Below are positions 36,220 to 45,320 of a stretch of 64,000 nucleotides of DNA, piece by piece. The notes beneath the pieces were generated by a model. The model saw nothing but the letters and a program-made list of their open reading frames with translations, did not search any database and was not told the origin of the DNA. The stretch comes from an uncultured Bradyrhizobium sp. (GTDB lineage Bacteria; Pseudomonadota; Alphaproteobacteria; Rhizobiales; Xanthobacteraceae), in the NCBI RefSeq assembly GCF_947648125.1, contig NZ_CANSMR010000028.1:24150-88149 (forward strand). The letters run 5' to 3'. The position numbers were made by a program, and so were the translations under genes. Within the stretch, counting starts at the first letter, position 1. Each line of letters opens with the position of its first letter.

Positions 36220-37062
36220 TCACCGGCCCCAGCGGTCCTGCCACAACTTTTCACCGATCAAACAGGGCACCCGCGGCTGTTTCTCAGCTGCCGTGACGAT
36301 CCGGCGCTCCGGCGTACGGCCCGCGACCTCAAGCAGGAGTTTTGCGCGGATCGCCTCCTTGAATTTTTCCCGATCCTTGATCGGCACCACGAATGAGCCA
36401 GGGCCGCCGATCACGCAGTCCTCATAATACCAATCGAGATTGTCGATATCCATGGTCGAATAGGACGGCTCTTTCACCATGATTGGCAAACCGTTGATGA
36501 CGATGCCCTTCGACAGCGCCTCGTCGCGCGCGCCGGTCACGGGCGCGCCGTTGTTGTTGGGGCCGTCGCCGGAAATGTCCATGACGCGGCGCAAGCCGCG
36601 ATAGGGATCCTCATCGAACAGCGGCATCGCGAAATAGATCGCACCTGAGATCGAGGTGCGCGAGCCCCGGCGAACCGGCGCACTCATGATTTCGTTGGCT
36701 ACTGCATCAGCCGATTCCGGACCATCAATCAACCGCCACGGAATGATGATCTTCTGGTCGCTCGAAGCCGACCACTCGAAATAGGTCACAGCCACGTTGC
36801 TGTGGGGACCGGCCTTCAACGCCTGAAGGAAATCTTTCGAGACGAAAGCTAGCGCGTAGCCCTCGCGCTGAACAGCAAGCTCGTCCAAGTCCATCGAATA
36901 GGAAACATCGACGGCGATCACAAGCTCGAGGTCAACGGACGGCACACCGCCGTTGGGGTCGGCCTGTTGAGAGTTGGGCCCCGGGGCTGCAGCGCCCGTT
37001 AGGTCGCTCCCCGCCATCGCTCCGGCCACAAGCGCTGCTCCGATCGAGACACTCCAGCGCAT
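36220..37062 (-). CDS. Exported DUF1194 von Willebrand A protein, copy 2
   Basis: 280 aa from ATG 37062, with GGAGGG upstream. Signal segment CVSIG-like (SIGAALVAGAMAGSD), MIDAS DVSYS, ISGAIYFAMPLF and ISGDGPNNNG. Same length and strand as the copy at 15469, with substitutions throughout. So this is an older duplication kept intact, unlike the near-identical 187-bp repeat nearby. Metal-dependent protein binding in the periplasm is the family expectation. Confidence 0.85.
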   Translation of the reverse strand: MRWSVSIGAALVAGAMAGSDLTGAAAPGPNSQQADPNGGVPSVDLELVIAVDVSYSMDLDELAVQREGYALAFVSKDFLQALKAGPHSNVAVTYFEWSASSDQKIIIPWRLIDGPESADAVANEIMSAPVRRGSRTSISGAIYFAMPLFDEDPYRGLRRVMDISGDGPNNNGAPVTGARDEALSKGIVINGLPIMVKEPSYSTMDIDNLDWYYEDCVIGGPGSFVVPIKDREKFKEAIRAKLLLEVAGRTPERRIVTAAEKQPRVPCLIGEKLWQDRWGR

Positions 37063-37764
37063 GGCAACCCTCCCGTCGTTGCAAAGGGATGGTGACACGC
37101 AAAACGCGCCGCGAAAAGCGGCAACATATTCTGCTTTTCACATTTCGGTTAGTCACGTGGGCGAGTTGGCTCGGCCCACTGCCGCTGTGGGTCAATCGCT
37201 CCACTTTGACAGTCGGTGAGCCGCTTCCGGTTTTCCACTAACTCCGGACATGACACCGCACTGCGCCAACTACCGCTGAGGGCCAACATCGGACATCCAG
37301 TCCCACCAAAGAATCCGCGCTCAATCAAGGAAGGTCAGCATAGTCTTGTCATCATCCCGTCGCGAAAGCGTCCGGAATCATGTCCCATTTAGAGTCGGTC
37401 GTGTTCCAGTCGATTTAGAAACTAAAATGCTTGTCATTTGAGCGGTTACGAATTCCCGCGTTTAATCGCGAGAGTGCTGTGCGGCCTTCATCGCCTCATG
37501 CGGTGTGGAGACTCAGCAAGTATGCCGGCATTCCGCACAAGTCATAAAGAATGGACGGAATGTGAGGCGGCTATGCCCTCGGGCTGCGCAGAGCAAGCGG
37601 CGTGCCGTGGCGGTCGAATAGAAACGATCGAGTGGGTGTTCCCGAGCAACACGTAAATCGCGTGAGCGTCTTCCCACTGCGGGATTGAGCGTCTTCCCAC
37701 CGCGGGATTTTGTCACTGCGTGGCTTTGCTCATTCGGCACGTCATCTCACCAAGGGAGCAGAGC
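37063..37764. other. Gap before the repeat-rich protein gene
   Basis: No gene supported. Contains a two-unit 23-bp tandem repeat at 37664-37709 and the ribosome site AAGGGAG at 37752-37758 for the gene at 37765. Confidence 0.4.
37664..37709 (+). repeat. 23-bp direct tandem repeat, two units
   Basis: GAGCGTCTTCCCACTGCGGG plus ATT, repeated at 37687 with one T-to-C change. It lies ~55 nt before the start of the gene at 37765, where an operator or promoter could be. Confidence 0.7.
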
Positions 37765-38700
37765 ATGCGAGAGCATATGACGTACGACTTCCATACGTTC
37801 GACAATCCGGCCGACCCCACTTTCAATAATTTGCTGGGGATCAACAACAGGGGTTTGATCGCTGGATTTTACGGCAGCGGAGACGCAGGGCATCCCAACC
37901 AGGGATACCTGCTGACGACATCCGGCACGTTTAATGCCGTGGACTTTCCTGGTGTGCCTCAAACTCAGCTGACCGGGCTCAATGACAAGGGCATCGCGGT
38001 CGGATACTTCTACCCGACGAACAATGGGGTCCCCGTCGACAATCAGTTTGGCTTCTACGAGAAGCACGGCGTTTTTACAGCTGTCAACAACCCGAACACG
38101 CCAACCCACCCGAACGCCGGGGTCCTAATCGAAAACCAGCTGCTGGGGGTAAACGACCACAATATTGCGGTCGGATTCTATAACGACGCGTTCGGGAATA
38201 GCCACGGCTACACATACAACATCAACAGCGGCAAGTTTTCGGCTGATATCAATGATCCGCTTGCAGTCAGCACGGTTGCAGCAGCGATCAACAACAAGGG
38301 CACGATCGCCGGGTTCTATACGGATAGTGCGGGCGTCACTCACGGTTTCTTGGAGGACCATTTCGTCTTCAAGACCGTGGACGCGCCCGGCGCGACCACG
38401 ACGGAGCTCCTTGGAGTGAACGATCACGGCATCGCGGTCGGCGAAGACATCGTCAATGGCGTCACGCATGGCATCATCTACGATGCCAATACGGGCACAT
38501 TCACCACGCTTGACGATCCGAACGCGGCCGGCTCGACGGTGTTCAACGGGATCAATGACAAGGGAGAGATCGTCGGCTTCTACGCGGACGCCGCCGGCAA
38601 TACCAATGGCCTTCTGGCCGTGCCAAACGACGATGACAAATCGGTTGACGACTTCCACCACCATGCCACGCACTTTTCTGGCTGGGCGCTGGACGTTTAA
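37765..38700 (+). CDS. HAF-type extracellular-repeat protein
   Basis: 311 aa made of about seven imperfect ~40-residue repeats with the core G-(I/V)-N-(D/N)-x-G-x-(I/A)-V/A-G-F/Y (GINNRGLIAGFY, GLNDKGIAVGYF, GVNDHNIAVGFY, AINNKGTIAGFY, GVNDHGIAVGED, GINDKGEIVGFY). These alternate with H-G-(Y/F/I) strands, as in the HAF beta-propeller-like family. No N-terminal signal from this start, which is odd for a family usually exported. Ends in an Asp/His-rich tail DDDKSVDDFHHHATHF. Function unknown. Confidence 0.8.
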   Translation: MREHMTYDFHTFDNPADPTFNNLLGINNRGLIAGFYGSGDAGHPNQGYLLTTSGTFNAVDFPGVPQTQLTGLNDKGIAVGYFYPTNNGVPVDNQFGFYEKHGVFTAVNNPNTPTHPNAGVLIENQLLGVNDHNIAVGFYNDAFGNSHGYTYNINSGKFSADINDPLAVSTVAAAINNKGTIAGFYTDSAGVTHGFLEDHFVFKTVDAPGATTTELLGVNDHGIAVGEDIVNGVTHGIIYDANTGTFTTLDDPNAAGSTVFNGINDKGEIVGFYADAAGNTNGLLAVPNDDDKSVDDFHHHATHFSGWALDV

Positions 38701-39309
38701 CCGCCATATGTGACCTGGCAGCACCGAGCCCGGCGGGCCCAGCGAAGGCAGAGGGCCACGCCCGCGTTGCGCTGCTTGACGGCGTTTGGACTACCCGACC
38801 TCCAGCCCTTGCGCGCGCGGGCATCTCTCGCGCGCGACAACCTCGTCCCGGCGTCCGCTTGCAGCCGCGGATTTCGGACTCGGGATACCGCATGGCAAGC
38901 GGCGGCTCGATCCGCAAGCGGATGTCTCAGTTGGGTCATTCGCGTCGTCTTGATCGTCCGCCGAAGACTTCCGGTTTACCCCGGCGAACAGACATTCTGA
39001 GGCCTCGTCCCCGTGTCTCAAACGGGCCAACTCCGGACATTCCCAGGAGCCGCAGTCGCAGCCTCCGGGCGGTATGCCGATCGGGCCTTCGGGCGAAGCC
39101 ACCCGTTTCTCAGGCGCGTCAGGTGGCGTAGAATGCAGTTGCCCTTGAAGCGGGACGTGCCGAAATCGCCGTTCGGGGCGAGCGAGCAGCACTGGTGCCA
39201 TCGGCAGTGCTCTTAGAGACCGCCCCTTTTTTGGTTTTGCACCAGCATTCACCACGAAGCGCACACGCCGCTTCTGCGACGGCTCGTTGCTTAACCTCGG
39301 AGAAAAGCG
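38701..39309. other. Gap with degenerate repeat
   Basis: No gene. 38931-39000 resembles 39797-39868 (repeat entry). The 39.1-39.3 kb part is unexplained leader before the gene at 39310. Confidence 0.35.
38931..39000 (+). repeat. Degenerate dispersed repeat, copy A
   Basis: Shares TGGGTCATTCGCGTCGT, then ACTTCCGGT and CAGACAT at the same spacing with 39797-39868. Such decayed repeats are common in Bradyrhizobium intergenic DNA, by memory. Confidence 0.5.
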
Positions 39310-39717
39310 ATGAACAAGATCGATCGAAGGTCAGCACTGGGAATCGGGTTGGCAGCGGCTTCGGCGGCTATGATGAAGCCCGCCGCCGCTCAAACCACCA
39401 GCTACAAGGATACGACGCCGTGGCCAGGTGTCGTCGTGCGTGCTTATGATGGCGAGACACCATCCCTCATCCCCGGTTTTAGGACCGTCTCAATGCGCGA
39501 TGTCATCATGCAGCCGGGATCGAAGACTATGGGTCCCCCGATGATGAATGCCATGATCTGCCATATCCCCGAGGGGGAGCTTCGGATCGAGCAGGAGCGA
39601 AAGACCTTTACGGCCAAGAAGAACTTTGTCTGGACCTGCAACAAGGACACAAAGGAGCAGGCGCACAACGATGGGAACGTGGTCGCAATCATGCGGATCA
39701 CGGATCTGAAGGCTTAA
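39310..39717 (+). CDS. Small Tat-exported cupin-like protein
   Basis: 135 aa. Tat-like signal DRRSALGIGLAAASAAMM. Then a compact beta domain: VSMRDVIMQPGSKTMGPPMM, CHIPEGELRIEQERKTFTAK and NKDTKEQAHNDGNVVAIMRI. The PEGEL turn and late HNDG suggest a cupin barrel, though with few metal-ligand His. GGAGAAAAGCG precedes the ATG. Periplasmic, role unknown. Confidence 0.7.
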   Translation: MNKIDRRSALGIGLAAASAAMMKPAAAQTTSYKDTTPWPGVVVRAYDGETPSLIPGFRTVSMRDVIMQPGSKTMGPPMMNAMICHIPEGELRIEQERKTFTAKKNFVWTCNKDTKEQAHNDGNVVAIMRITDLKA

Positions 39718-40241
39718 GGCCCGTTTCTTCGCAAGAGACCGATTGCAGGCGCGGATGGCGTACTCGACGAGGATGCCGCCGCCGAGAGTTTCTTTGGGTC
39801 ATTCGCGTCGTGTTGAACGCTGGCTGATTACTTCCGGTCCACTTCCAACTGCAGACATGGACCTGCAGGTCTCAATGGGTTCTTCCGCAAGGGAGACCTA
39901 CGGCGCTAGATTTGGCCACTACATCGCTTCAAAGTGCCGGGCTTCGCTGGTGCGCGCTTGCCGAGCTGAAACGAGCCGCGTGTGTGTGTGTCCCTGATGA
40001 TTTCCTGGGCCTGCAACAATGACAACGATTGTAATTGTGACGACCAGGGACGGGCGAGAGTGGTGAACGACTACTATTCCAGGTTCTAACCGCTGCCCGC
40101 GATCAATGTCTGGGGTCGCGGGGCGGTGCCGTAGCGCGAAAACTAACGGCTTCGCCACCGACCAAGCGACGGACTGCTTCTCGACGAGCACCGCGTGCGC
40201 CCAGGCGCCTGTCCCGCAAGCTTCGCCGTCCCCGCGAGCGC
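39718..40241. other. Gap with degenerate repeat and a doubtful Cys-rich mini-frame
   Basis: 39797-39868 is copy B of the degenerate repeat. A 30-codon frame at 39997-40089 reads MISWACNNDNDCNCDDQGRA and ends DYYSRF. Its Cys/Asp/Asn-rich core is peculiar but no ribosome site is evident. Confidence 0.35.
39797..39868 (+). repeat. Degenerate dispersed repeat, copy B
   Basis: See copy A at 38931; same orientation, about 860 bp apart. Confidence 0.5.
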
Positions 40242-40658
40242 CTACGAAGCCGCGGCTCTTCCCCGCCGGACCAGGGCCCGCCGGCGCCGCTTTCGGTCCT
40301 GCTTTCGCCGGTCGGTCGCGATCGAAGGTGTTGCTTCCGGTGCCGCTGCGAGCGAGGGCTCATCGATCCCACGGACGGGAGGCGGGTCCCTTGCCGGGAC
40401 GGCGGCCGGGCGCGTCTCCATGACCTCAAGCACGGCGCAGCCTTTCTCGGTGATACGCCAGCCGCCGTTGAGCCTTTCGACGAGTCCTTGCGAGAAGATG
40501 TCTAACTCGGGCACGCGCCCCGCCAGTCTCTTGGTACGTTCGGTCCAGTCGCATCCGCTGGTCGCCAGGATCGCCATGTCGCGCTTGAGGTCCGCCATCA
40601 TCGCGAACCCGTCCGGATAGCTGACCAGCACCTTGAGAACCGTCACCTGGAAGTTCAC
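40242..40658 (-). CDS. Winged-helix-like small protein with basic tail
   Basis: 138 aa. Residues 1-80 alternate helices and an ending strand pair (VLKVLVSYPDGFAMMADLKR, LVERLNGGWRITEKGCAVLE), the pattern of a winged-helix DNA-binding domain. Residues 85-138 are disordered and Arg-rich (RRKQDRKRRRRALVRRGR). Likely nucleic-acid binding; target unknown. Confidence 0.65.
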   Translation of the reverse strand: MNFQVTVLKVLVSYPDGFAMMADLKRDMAILATSGCDWTERTKRLAGRVPELDIFSQGLVERLNGGWRITEKGCAVLEVMETRPAAVPARDPPPVRGIDEPSLAAAPEATPSIATDRRKQDRKRRRRALVRRGRAAAS

Positions 40659-40841
40659 CGCCCTACCCCGCCGCCCGGCCTCCTGCGAACTTGCTGCCGT
40701 TCATTTTAGGAGCGGCGACGAGCGGCTGTCGACCATGCTGTTCGGCCGCATATAGTGGGCGCGGTGAAATACTCTGTCCGACATCGCGAAGGCGAAGACT
40801 CGGGCCCCAAAAGTATCATCATCGACCTCGCGGATTTATGG

Positions 40842-41051
40842 ATGATTGCCACGACCAACGAGCGGCCGATGTGTCCCGCGTGCAAGCACCGGATGGCGTT
40901 GGCGCGCATCTCGCCTGGCGAGCGCGGGTTCGAGGTCCGCACGTTCGAGTGCTCGACCTGCGGGCGGACCGAAAAGCTCTCCTTGTCTGTAGACCCGATG
41001 AAGACCGACGCGGTCGGCTGGCTGGCCAGCGAATTGAAGCCGCCTAACTGA
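40842..41051 (+). CDS. 69-aa zinc-ribbon protein
   Basis: MIATTNERPMCPACKHRMAL onward to FECSTCGRTEKLSLSVDP. CPAC and CSTC knuckles ~25 residues apart form a zinc ribbon; the Arg-Ile-Ser-Pro-Gly-x-Arg-Gly-Phe-Glu linker is ordered. A GTG at 40755 would add 29 residues in the same frame. Probable small regulator or cofactor protein. Confidence 0.6.
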   Translation: MIATTNERPMCPACKHRMALARISPGERGFEVRTFECSTCGRTEKLSLSVDPMKTDAVGWLASELKPPN

Positions 41052-41113
41052 GGTTGGCATGTCGCCGCGGCCGCGTTCTCGGGGAAAGGCAGCATCATCG
41101 TGCCAAATTCGCC

Positions 41114-41218
41114 ATGAAGGCGGCCCGGAAGGTCGCTCGAGAGACCGGGCGCTCCGTCACTATGCGGGATGAGGATTTGCGCGCGATCGGTACGATACCG
41201 GCGGCCACGACCCATTGA
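41114..41218 (+). CDS. Possible 34-aa remnant or mini-gene
   Basis: Reads MKAARKVARETGRSVTMRDE and DLRAIGTIPAATTH. The frame is also open just upstream (RAKFA), so it may be the end of a lost gene rather than a real mini-gene. Confidence 0.3.
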   Translation: MKAARKVARETGRSVTMRDEDLRAIGTIPAATTH

Positions 41219-41453
41219 AGCGTTTTGAGGTCGGATCAGCTGGCGGCACAGATCAGGGCAGGCCTAGAGCCGCTAGAATGGCCGCCGCGACTCTGGCGAG
41301 GCCGCTGGTGTGGGTTTGATTGGAGCTCCCGAGGCCGGGCAATCGCGGCACTGCACGGGCGCCCGACGCTGATTCCCCGTGGCGCCGTTTACGGACCTTT
41401 AGAGCGCTCCGCGCGTTAAGGCCCCGTCGAGGGGCCGAACCCGGAGGTGGGTT

Positions 41454-41651
41454 ATGTGCGACGTTCCTCGGGACGTGCAAAGAAAGTTCGAACAGCGGTG
41501 GGCCGCCAGATTTGCGCGGCCGATCGGGGCGGCCAAGCCCGAAAAGCATCAAAGTGAAAAGCCGGATCAACCGCTCGCCGCTCCCCCCAGAGCCCTGAAG
41601 AAAACCCGCCGAACTGAACCGGCGCGCTTGAGGCCTTTAGCGACGCCATGA
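41454..41651 (+). CDS. 65-aa conserved protein (MCDVPRD family), copy 2
   Basis: MCDVPRDVQRKFEQRWAARF head nearly identical to the copy at 12690, with a different Pro/Lys/Arg-rich tail. The ~90-bp leader with hairpin GGCCCC-GTCGA-GGGGCC (41420-41436) and GGAGG is also shared. Function unknown. Confidence 0.7.
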   Translation: MCDVPRDVQRKFEQRWAARFARPIGAAKPEKHQSEKPDQPLAAPPRALKKTRRTEPARLRPLATP

Positions 41652-41676
41652 GCGCGGGACCGAAGTCCCCCGGGCC

Positions 41677-42015
41677 CTAGCCCATACTGCCGGGCATGAA
41701 GCACCTGATTTCAGTGGACGGATGATCGGTCCCGCGATCGGCCGTGTAGGGCCAAACCATAGTTCTGCCGGCACGGTTCGGCTCGGTGATCACGGCGTCA
41801 TCGGGCACGTCGATCCATCGGCCCTCGAGACGGACGCGGTAGTGGCCATCCTTCGATTCCCAATCGACGTCGCTGACGGCAAAACCGTCCGCGAACGAAC
41901 AGCAAAGCCCCTTGTGGGACGCAAGTCTGTTGAACCATTCGTTCAGTTCGGGACGGCTGGGGTCATGGGCGAGCGCGGGAGAGCAGAGCGATAGGAAGAT
42001 CAAGACAGTTCGCAC
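41677..42015 (-). CDS. Small exported protein of unknown function
   Basis: About 112 aa. A GTG at 42015 or 42018 is well placed after AGGAGGGGAG; ATG 42039 would lie upstream of that ribosome site. A signal peptide (TVLIFLSLCSPALAHD) is followed by a compact domain with a Cys pair (GLCCSFADG) and a late Cys (IRCFMPG). It also has DGHYRVRLEGRWIDVPDDAV. Periplasmic. Confidence 0.65.
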   Translation of the reverse strand: MRTVLIFLSLCSPALAHDPSRPELNEWFNRLASHKGLCCSFADGFAVSDVDWESKDGHYRVRLEGRWIDVPDDAVITEPNRAGRTMVWPYTADRGTDHPSTEIRCFMPGSMG

Positions 42016-43033
42016 CACAACCGACTCCCCTCCTCTCAAAGGCTACGCCTTCTGCGCGGCCGCGGCGCCATTTTTCAGATCGATATTCGCAGGATTAAGG
42101 CGCGGACCTGAGCCCGCGCCCCCTTCTTGTTATCGCTTTCAACCATCCTGGCATGCGCCGCCAGCCTGCGATCGTCGACGGGCGCTTCATCGGTCACTGT
42201 CCAACCGTTTCGCGGCGGCAGCTCCAGAAACGACCCCGACGCGGGCGGCGGGCCGGGGTCGCTATTCCACTAAACTCGCAGCAGTCGGGGGCTGCCCGCG
42301 GGGGAGCAATAAATTGCTTCCTGGCCTTGCCTACTTGTTCCTGCCAGTCCTGCGACGAAACCATTTTCCAAGAGCCACGAAGCCGGCAAGAAGCAAACCC
42401 GGCATAGCCTTTCCTCGATTGTTCCAAAGGAGCGACGGCTATGATGGGCTCGGCGTGGACTCGTAAAGGACGCATGCTCGTAATGGTAAATTTTGCTGGC
42501 CGGCGCCGCTGTTCTGTTAGCGATGGCTGCTCCACAGCCCGTATCGAGTGTTGCGCTCGGCAGTGAATGGCAATGTAGCAAGGCCGCGTTTATTTTAACG
42601 ACGTGCCGTCAGGCCCCTTAACGAGTGACACGGAAAACAAGGCACCAGTAGCGGACGGCGAAAAGCCGCCGGCAAAACGGGGGTTCGGATTAATCATTGT
42701 CGTCGCCCGGGTGGCATAATGTCTGCAGTTTGCTTGGTGCTGGGGATTTCAGCGTCCCAGCTTAGGAATGAGCGCCGCCGGGCGTTGCATTTCGATCCCG
42801 GCGGCGTCCCTTTCTGGGATTAGCGAGACAGTCGCCGGCGGCGCGAGCGCAGCCGCTTCCGGTGCGACCGTCGATGGCGCTTCATGCGCTGCTGAGCGAC
42901 CAGTCGAGAGTGACGCCATGGCTTTGGCAGTTGTCGGCGAAGACGAATTTCAGAAGGTGTGCCGCGACCGAAAAGCATAGGATCGAAAACCAGCTCTGCG
43001 CGTTGACCGCTAAGCCCAAATGGGAGGTAAACT
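42016..43033. other. Kilobase gap with no firm gene
   Basis: One candidate frame at 42768-42980 (70 codons, ending MALAVVGEDEFQKVCRDRKA) looks coding only in its last 20 codons. Otherwise nothing recognised; 42997-43033 holds the ribosome site of the next gene. Confidence 0.35.
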
Positions 43034-43231
43034 ATGATCAATGACCGAGAACGGCGGGCAACCACGGCGGCGGAACGCGAAGCCCACAAGGTATTTAAGG
43101 CGGTCAGGGCAAAGGGAGCTATGACCGATTACGCCAAAGCGCAGAAAGCATTCCACGATAATCGCGAGCGCCTAAAGGCAGAACGGCTGGCGCGGCTGGC
43201 TGAAGCGGCCAACCGCACAAAGGCAAGTTAA
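43034..43231 (+). CDS. 65-aa highly charged helical protein
   Basis: MINDRERRATTAAEREAHKV, then FKAVRAKGAMTDYAKAQKAF and HDNRERLKAERLARLAEAAN. It is almost wholly alpha-helical, Lys/Arg/Glu-rich, and starts after GGGAGGTAAACT. Real by composition and ribosome site. Function unknown. Confidence 0.65.
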   Translation: MINDRERRATTAAEREAHKVFKAVRAKGAMTDYAKAQKAFHDNRERLKAERLARLAEAANRTKAS

Positions 43232-43576
43232 GCGTCGGAAATGAAGCGCAGGCCACGGGGAATCTCAAACGCTTCCCCGCCTTGGCAGGGGTCCTACTCT
43301 ACCGGCATTTGCAACGTCGGGAAGCACGGCTTTGCAATCCCGTCGAGCGTCGTTGCCTGGTGCGTTCCGCAAGGCTCGACAATCTCGTGGGCTTCCGAGT
43401 TACGCCTCGGCTCGCTGCTTCGCCTCGTCATCGCTCAGTCATTTCAACGCTGCGCGACACCCGCGGTATCACCCGCAAACGCAACGTAGAGCTTGCTTGA
43501 GCGCTTCGGCCATAGGGGTCTAATGGACCGACCACCGACGCGTTCCGTGTCCGTAGGCCCAGCACCCCCTGTCTAT
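43232..43576. other. Gap, no gene seen
   Basis: Overlapping plus frames only, none with protein character. Confidence 0.35.
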
Positions 43577-43738
43577 CTACAGGTTGTCCGGCGTGCGGAG
43601 GGGCGAGGCTTTGTCCTGATTCCGCAGCTCTTGTTCGGCCAAATCCCAAAATTCCTTGTCGCGGCCTTCAGGCCGTCCAGCCTTCTCCCAGAGTTGATGG
43701 GCATACGTTCGTATTTCTTCTTCTGTGGGTTCTGCCAT
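43577..43738 (-). CDS. DUF2934 small protein
   Basis: 53 aa: MAEPTEEEIRTYAHQLWEKA, then GRPEGRDKEFWDLAEQELRN. The pattern I-R-x-x-A-x-x-L-W-E-x-A-G-x-P-E-G-R-x-x-x-x-W is the DUF2934 signature. GGAGGTGGAC lies before the ATG at 43738. No known biochemical role. Confidence 0.8.
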   Translation of the reverse strand: MAEPTEEEIRTYAHQLWEKAGRPEGRDKEFWDLAEQELRNQDKASPLRTPDNL

Positions 43739-43984
43739 GTCCACCTCCCGATAGGCGCGGTCCCGTCCAGGTATGGGGTGAACGCGAGAATCATGCAGGC
43801 CAGCAATGATGGTGGGACTGACCTGAAGACTAATCCAAGTCCGGGTTCTGGGTTCCACGTAACAGACGTTCGCCATCCCCGCCGAATTCCATCGAGCGGT
43901 CGTAGAGTTCGCTCCGGAGCACCGACGAGTTCGTGAGAAGGTGAACGAGGCACGCCTCGGGTGAGCGCCCAGGCGCTCGCCGGC

Positions 43985-44194
43985 TTATGTTAGCCGCTGA
44001 TGGTCCCCGCTCTGCGACCAACCAACTTCCGGCGATGGTAGCCGCGGGAGCTGGACGTCCGCGCGGATTTTCTCGCTAACCGAACGGACGGCCCGCTTCT
44101 TCTTGCGCCAACTGCCGTTCAATTTCGACGGAACGGATATTCCGGATGGAACGACCAGAAGGTCTTTCTGTGCGCTTAGATAGACGTCATACAT
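43985..44194 (-). pseudogene. Small conserved protein with C-terminal frameshift
   Basis: 69 codons from ATG 44194, preceded by AGGGGGGACTG: MYDVYLSAQKDLLVVPSGIS, then NGSWRKKKRAVRSVSEKIRA. After DVQ the reading continues in an improbable Pro/Ser sequence. The neighbouring frame gives RGYHRRKLVG, which fits the family ending I recall. One indel near 44045 probably broke the last ~15 residues. It may still be made. Confidence 0.5.
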
Positions 44195-44629
44195 GTGCAG
44201 TCCCCCCTCAGCACGATAGGCGCCGCGCTGCGGCCATTGGTGGCGCCAGCGCAACATCACGGTCGAAATGCATCCGATCGACGCCTAAGCAATCTTCCGG
44301 CGCATGAGATCCTCAAGCGCATGGCGAGCGACGGATTCCAATGCACCGAGCGTCGTGTCGCCCCGCCGCGCCGCTCGCCTCAGCTTCCTCGCTATAAATT
44401 TCCGGCTCTCATGATCGCCCCCACTGTTTGGCAGGTCGCGGCGGAGTTTTCCAGAACGACATCCGTATTCGCAAGGCCCGACAGCGATGCCGGGCCTTTT
44501 GCTTTGGTCGCAACAGGGAACTACATTCGTAGTGCAGTGCACGCCCGACTGCCTCTCCTTTCGCAAGCCAGCTCGTAGCCCGTTGATGGGGCTCATCGCC
44601 CCACTTTCGATGTCGGGTTTGCGCATCCG
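44195..44629. other. Gap with a terminator-like hairpin
   Basis: A minus-strand frame ending at 44285 (LESVARHALEDLMRRKIA) has some coding character but no start I can defend. The hairpin at 44471-44502 is listed separately. Confidence 0.35.
44471..44502 (+). terminator. Intrinsic-terminator-like hairpin
   Basis: AAGGCCCG 44473-44480 pairs with CGGGCCTT 44491-44498, then TTGC. No plus-strand gene ends close before it, so an unannotated small RNA or a lost gene is possible. Confidence 0.45.
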
Positions 44630-45121
44630 ATGGTCGAGCGCCTAAGCTGGAGCATGACCGCCATCACCTATTTCGGCGAGATGTTAGTTGCCTCCCTGCT
44701 CGCAATCGTGCTGCTTGCGATCTCACCGCTCGAAACGACGTACGCCGGTGCGCTTTTCGCAGGTGGAGCTGTCGCATGGACCCTCAGCGAATATGTCGTT
44801 CATCGCTTCGTGCTACACAGTCTAGCACCGACGCAACACGCGCTGTATCATGCCAATCCCGACGAGCCGGTGCTTACAGTTTTCTGGAAAATATGGGCTT
44901 GCTTCGCGCTAGTTTATTCAATTGCCGGCGGTGTATTCCTAGCGGGCTCGCTGATTGCCTATGGTTGGTATTTGTTTGTGCATCACTGTGCTCACCACCG
45001 TCCAAGCAATTTGCCACTACCCCAGGCGTCACGATCCACCACGAGGCAGCCGGGGCGAACGAAGAGCCGCCGTGGTCCTAATCGCAAAACGCGGGACAGA
45101 AGCCCCGCACCAACGTCTTAG
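44630..45121 (+). pseudogene. Fatty-acid hydroxylase/sterol desaturase family protein, C-terminus lost
   Basis: 163 codons. Membrane helices and His boxes are present: HRFVLH, QHALYHANP and HHCAHHRPSN. In the family the sequence should go on through another His box (KxHHxxH) and a core of ~40 residues. Here the frame breaks after NLPLP into an Arg/Ser tail, while another frame carries QFATTPGVT, the expected later segment. A deletion with frameshift has removed part of the di-iron site, so the enzyme is probably inactive. Confidence 0.65.
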
Positions 45122-45320
45122 TTGGGTCAAACTCGGAAATGGAGAGCCATTCGCGGAGAGTCCACTCTACCCCGATGAACGTACATCGTCAGACCGGGCC
45201 GACTAGTCCGGAACGTGCCCACATCGGAAGTAGCCGAGTGCCCATCGTTCATGGACGCGGATCCGGAATCGCTCCTGTATTGAGCGGACTGGACCGACGC
45301 CCCGATGCGGTGCGCGTCGG

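Noticed and set aside
37664-37709. Possible CRISPR-like array
   Set aside because: Only two directly abutting 23-bp units with no spacers; no cas genes.
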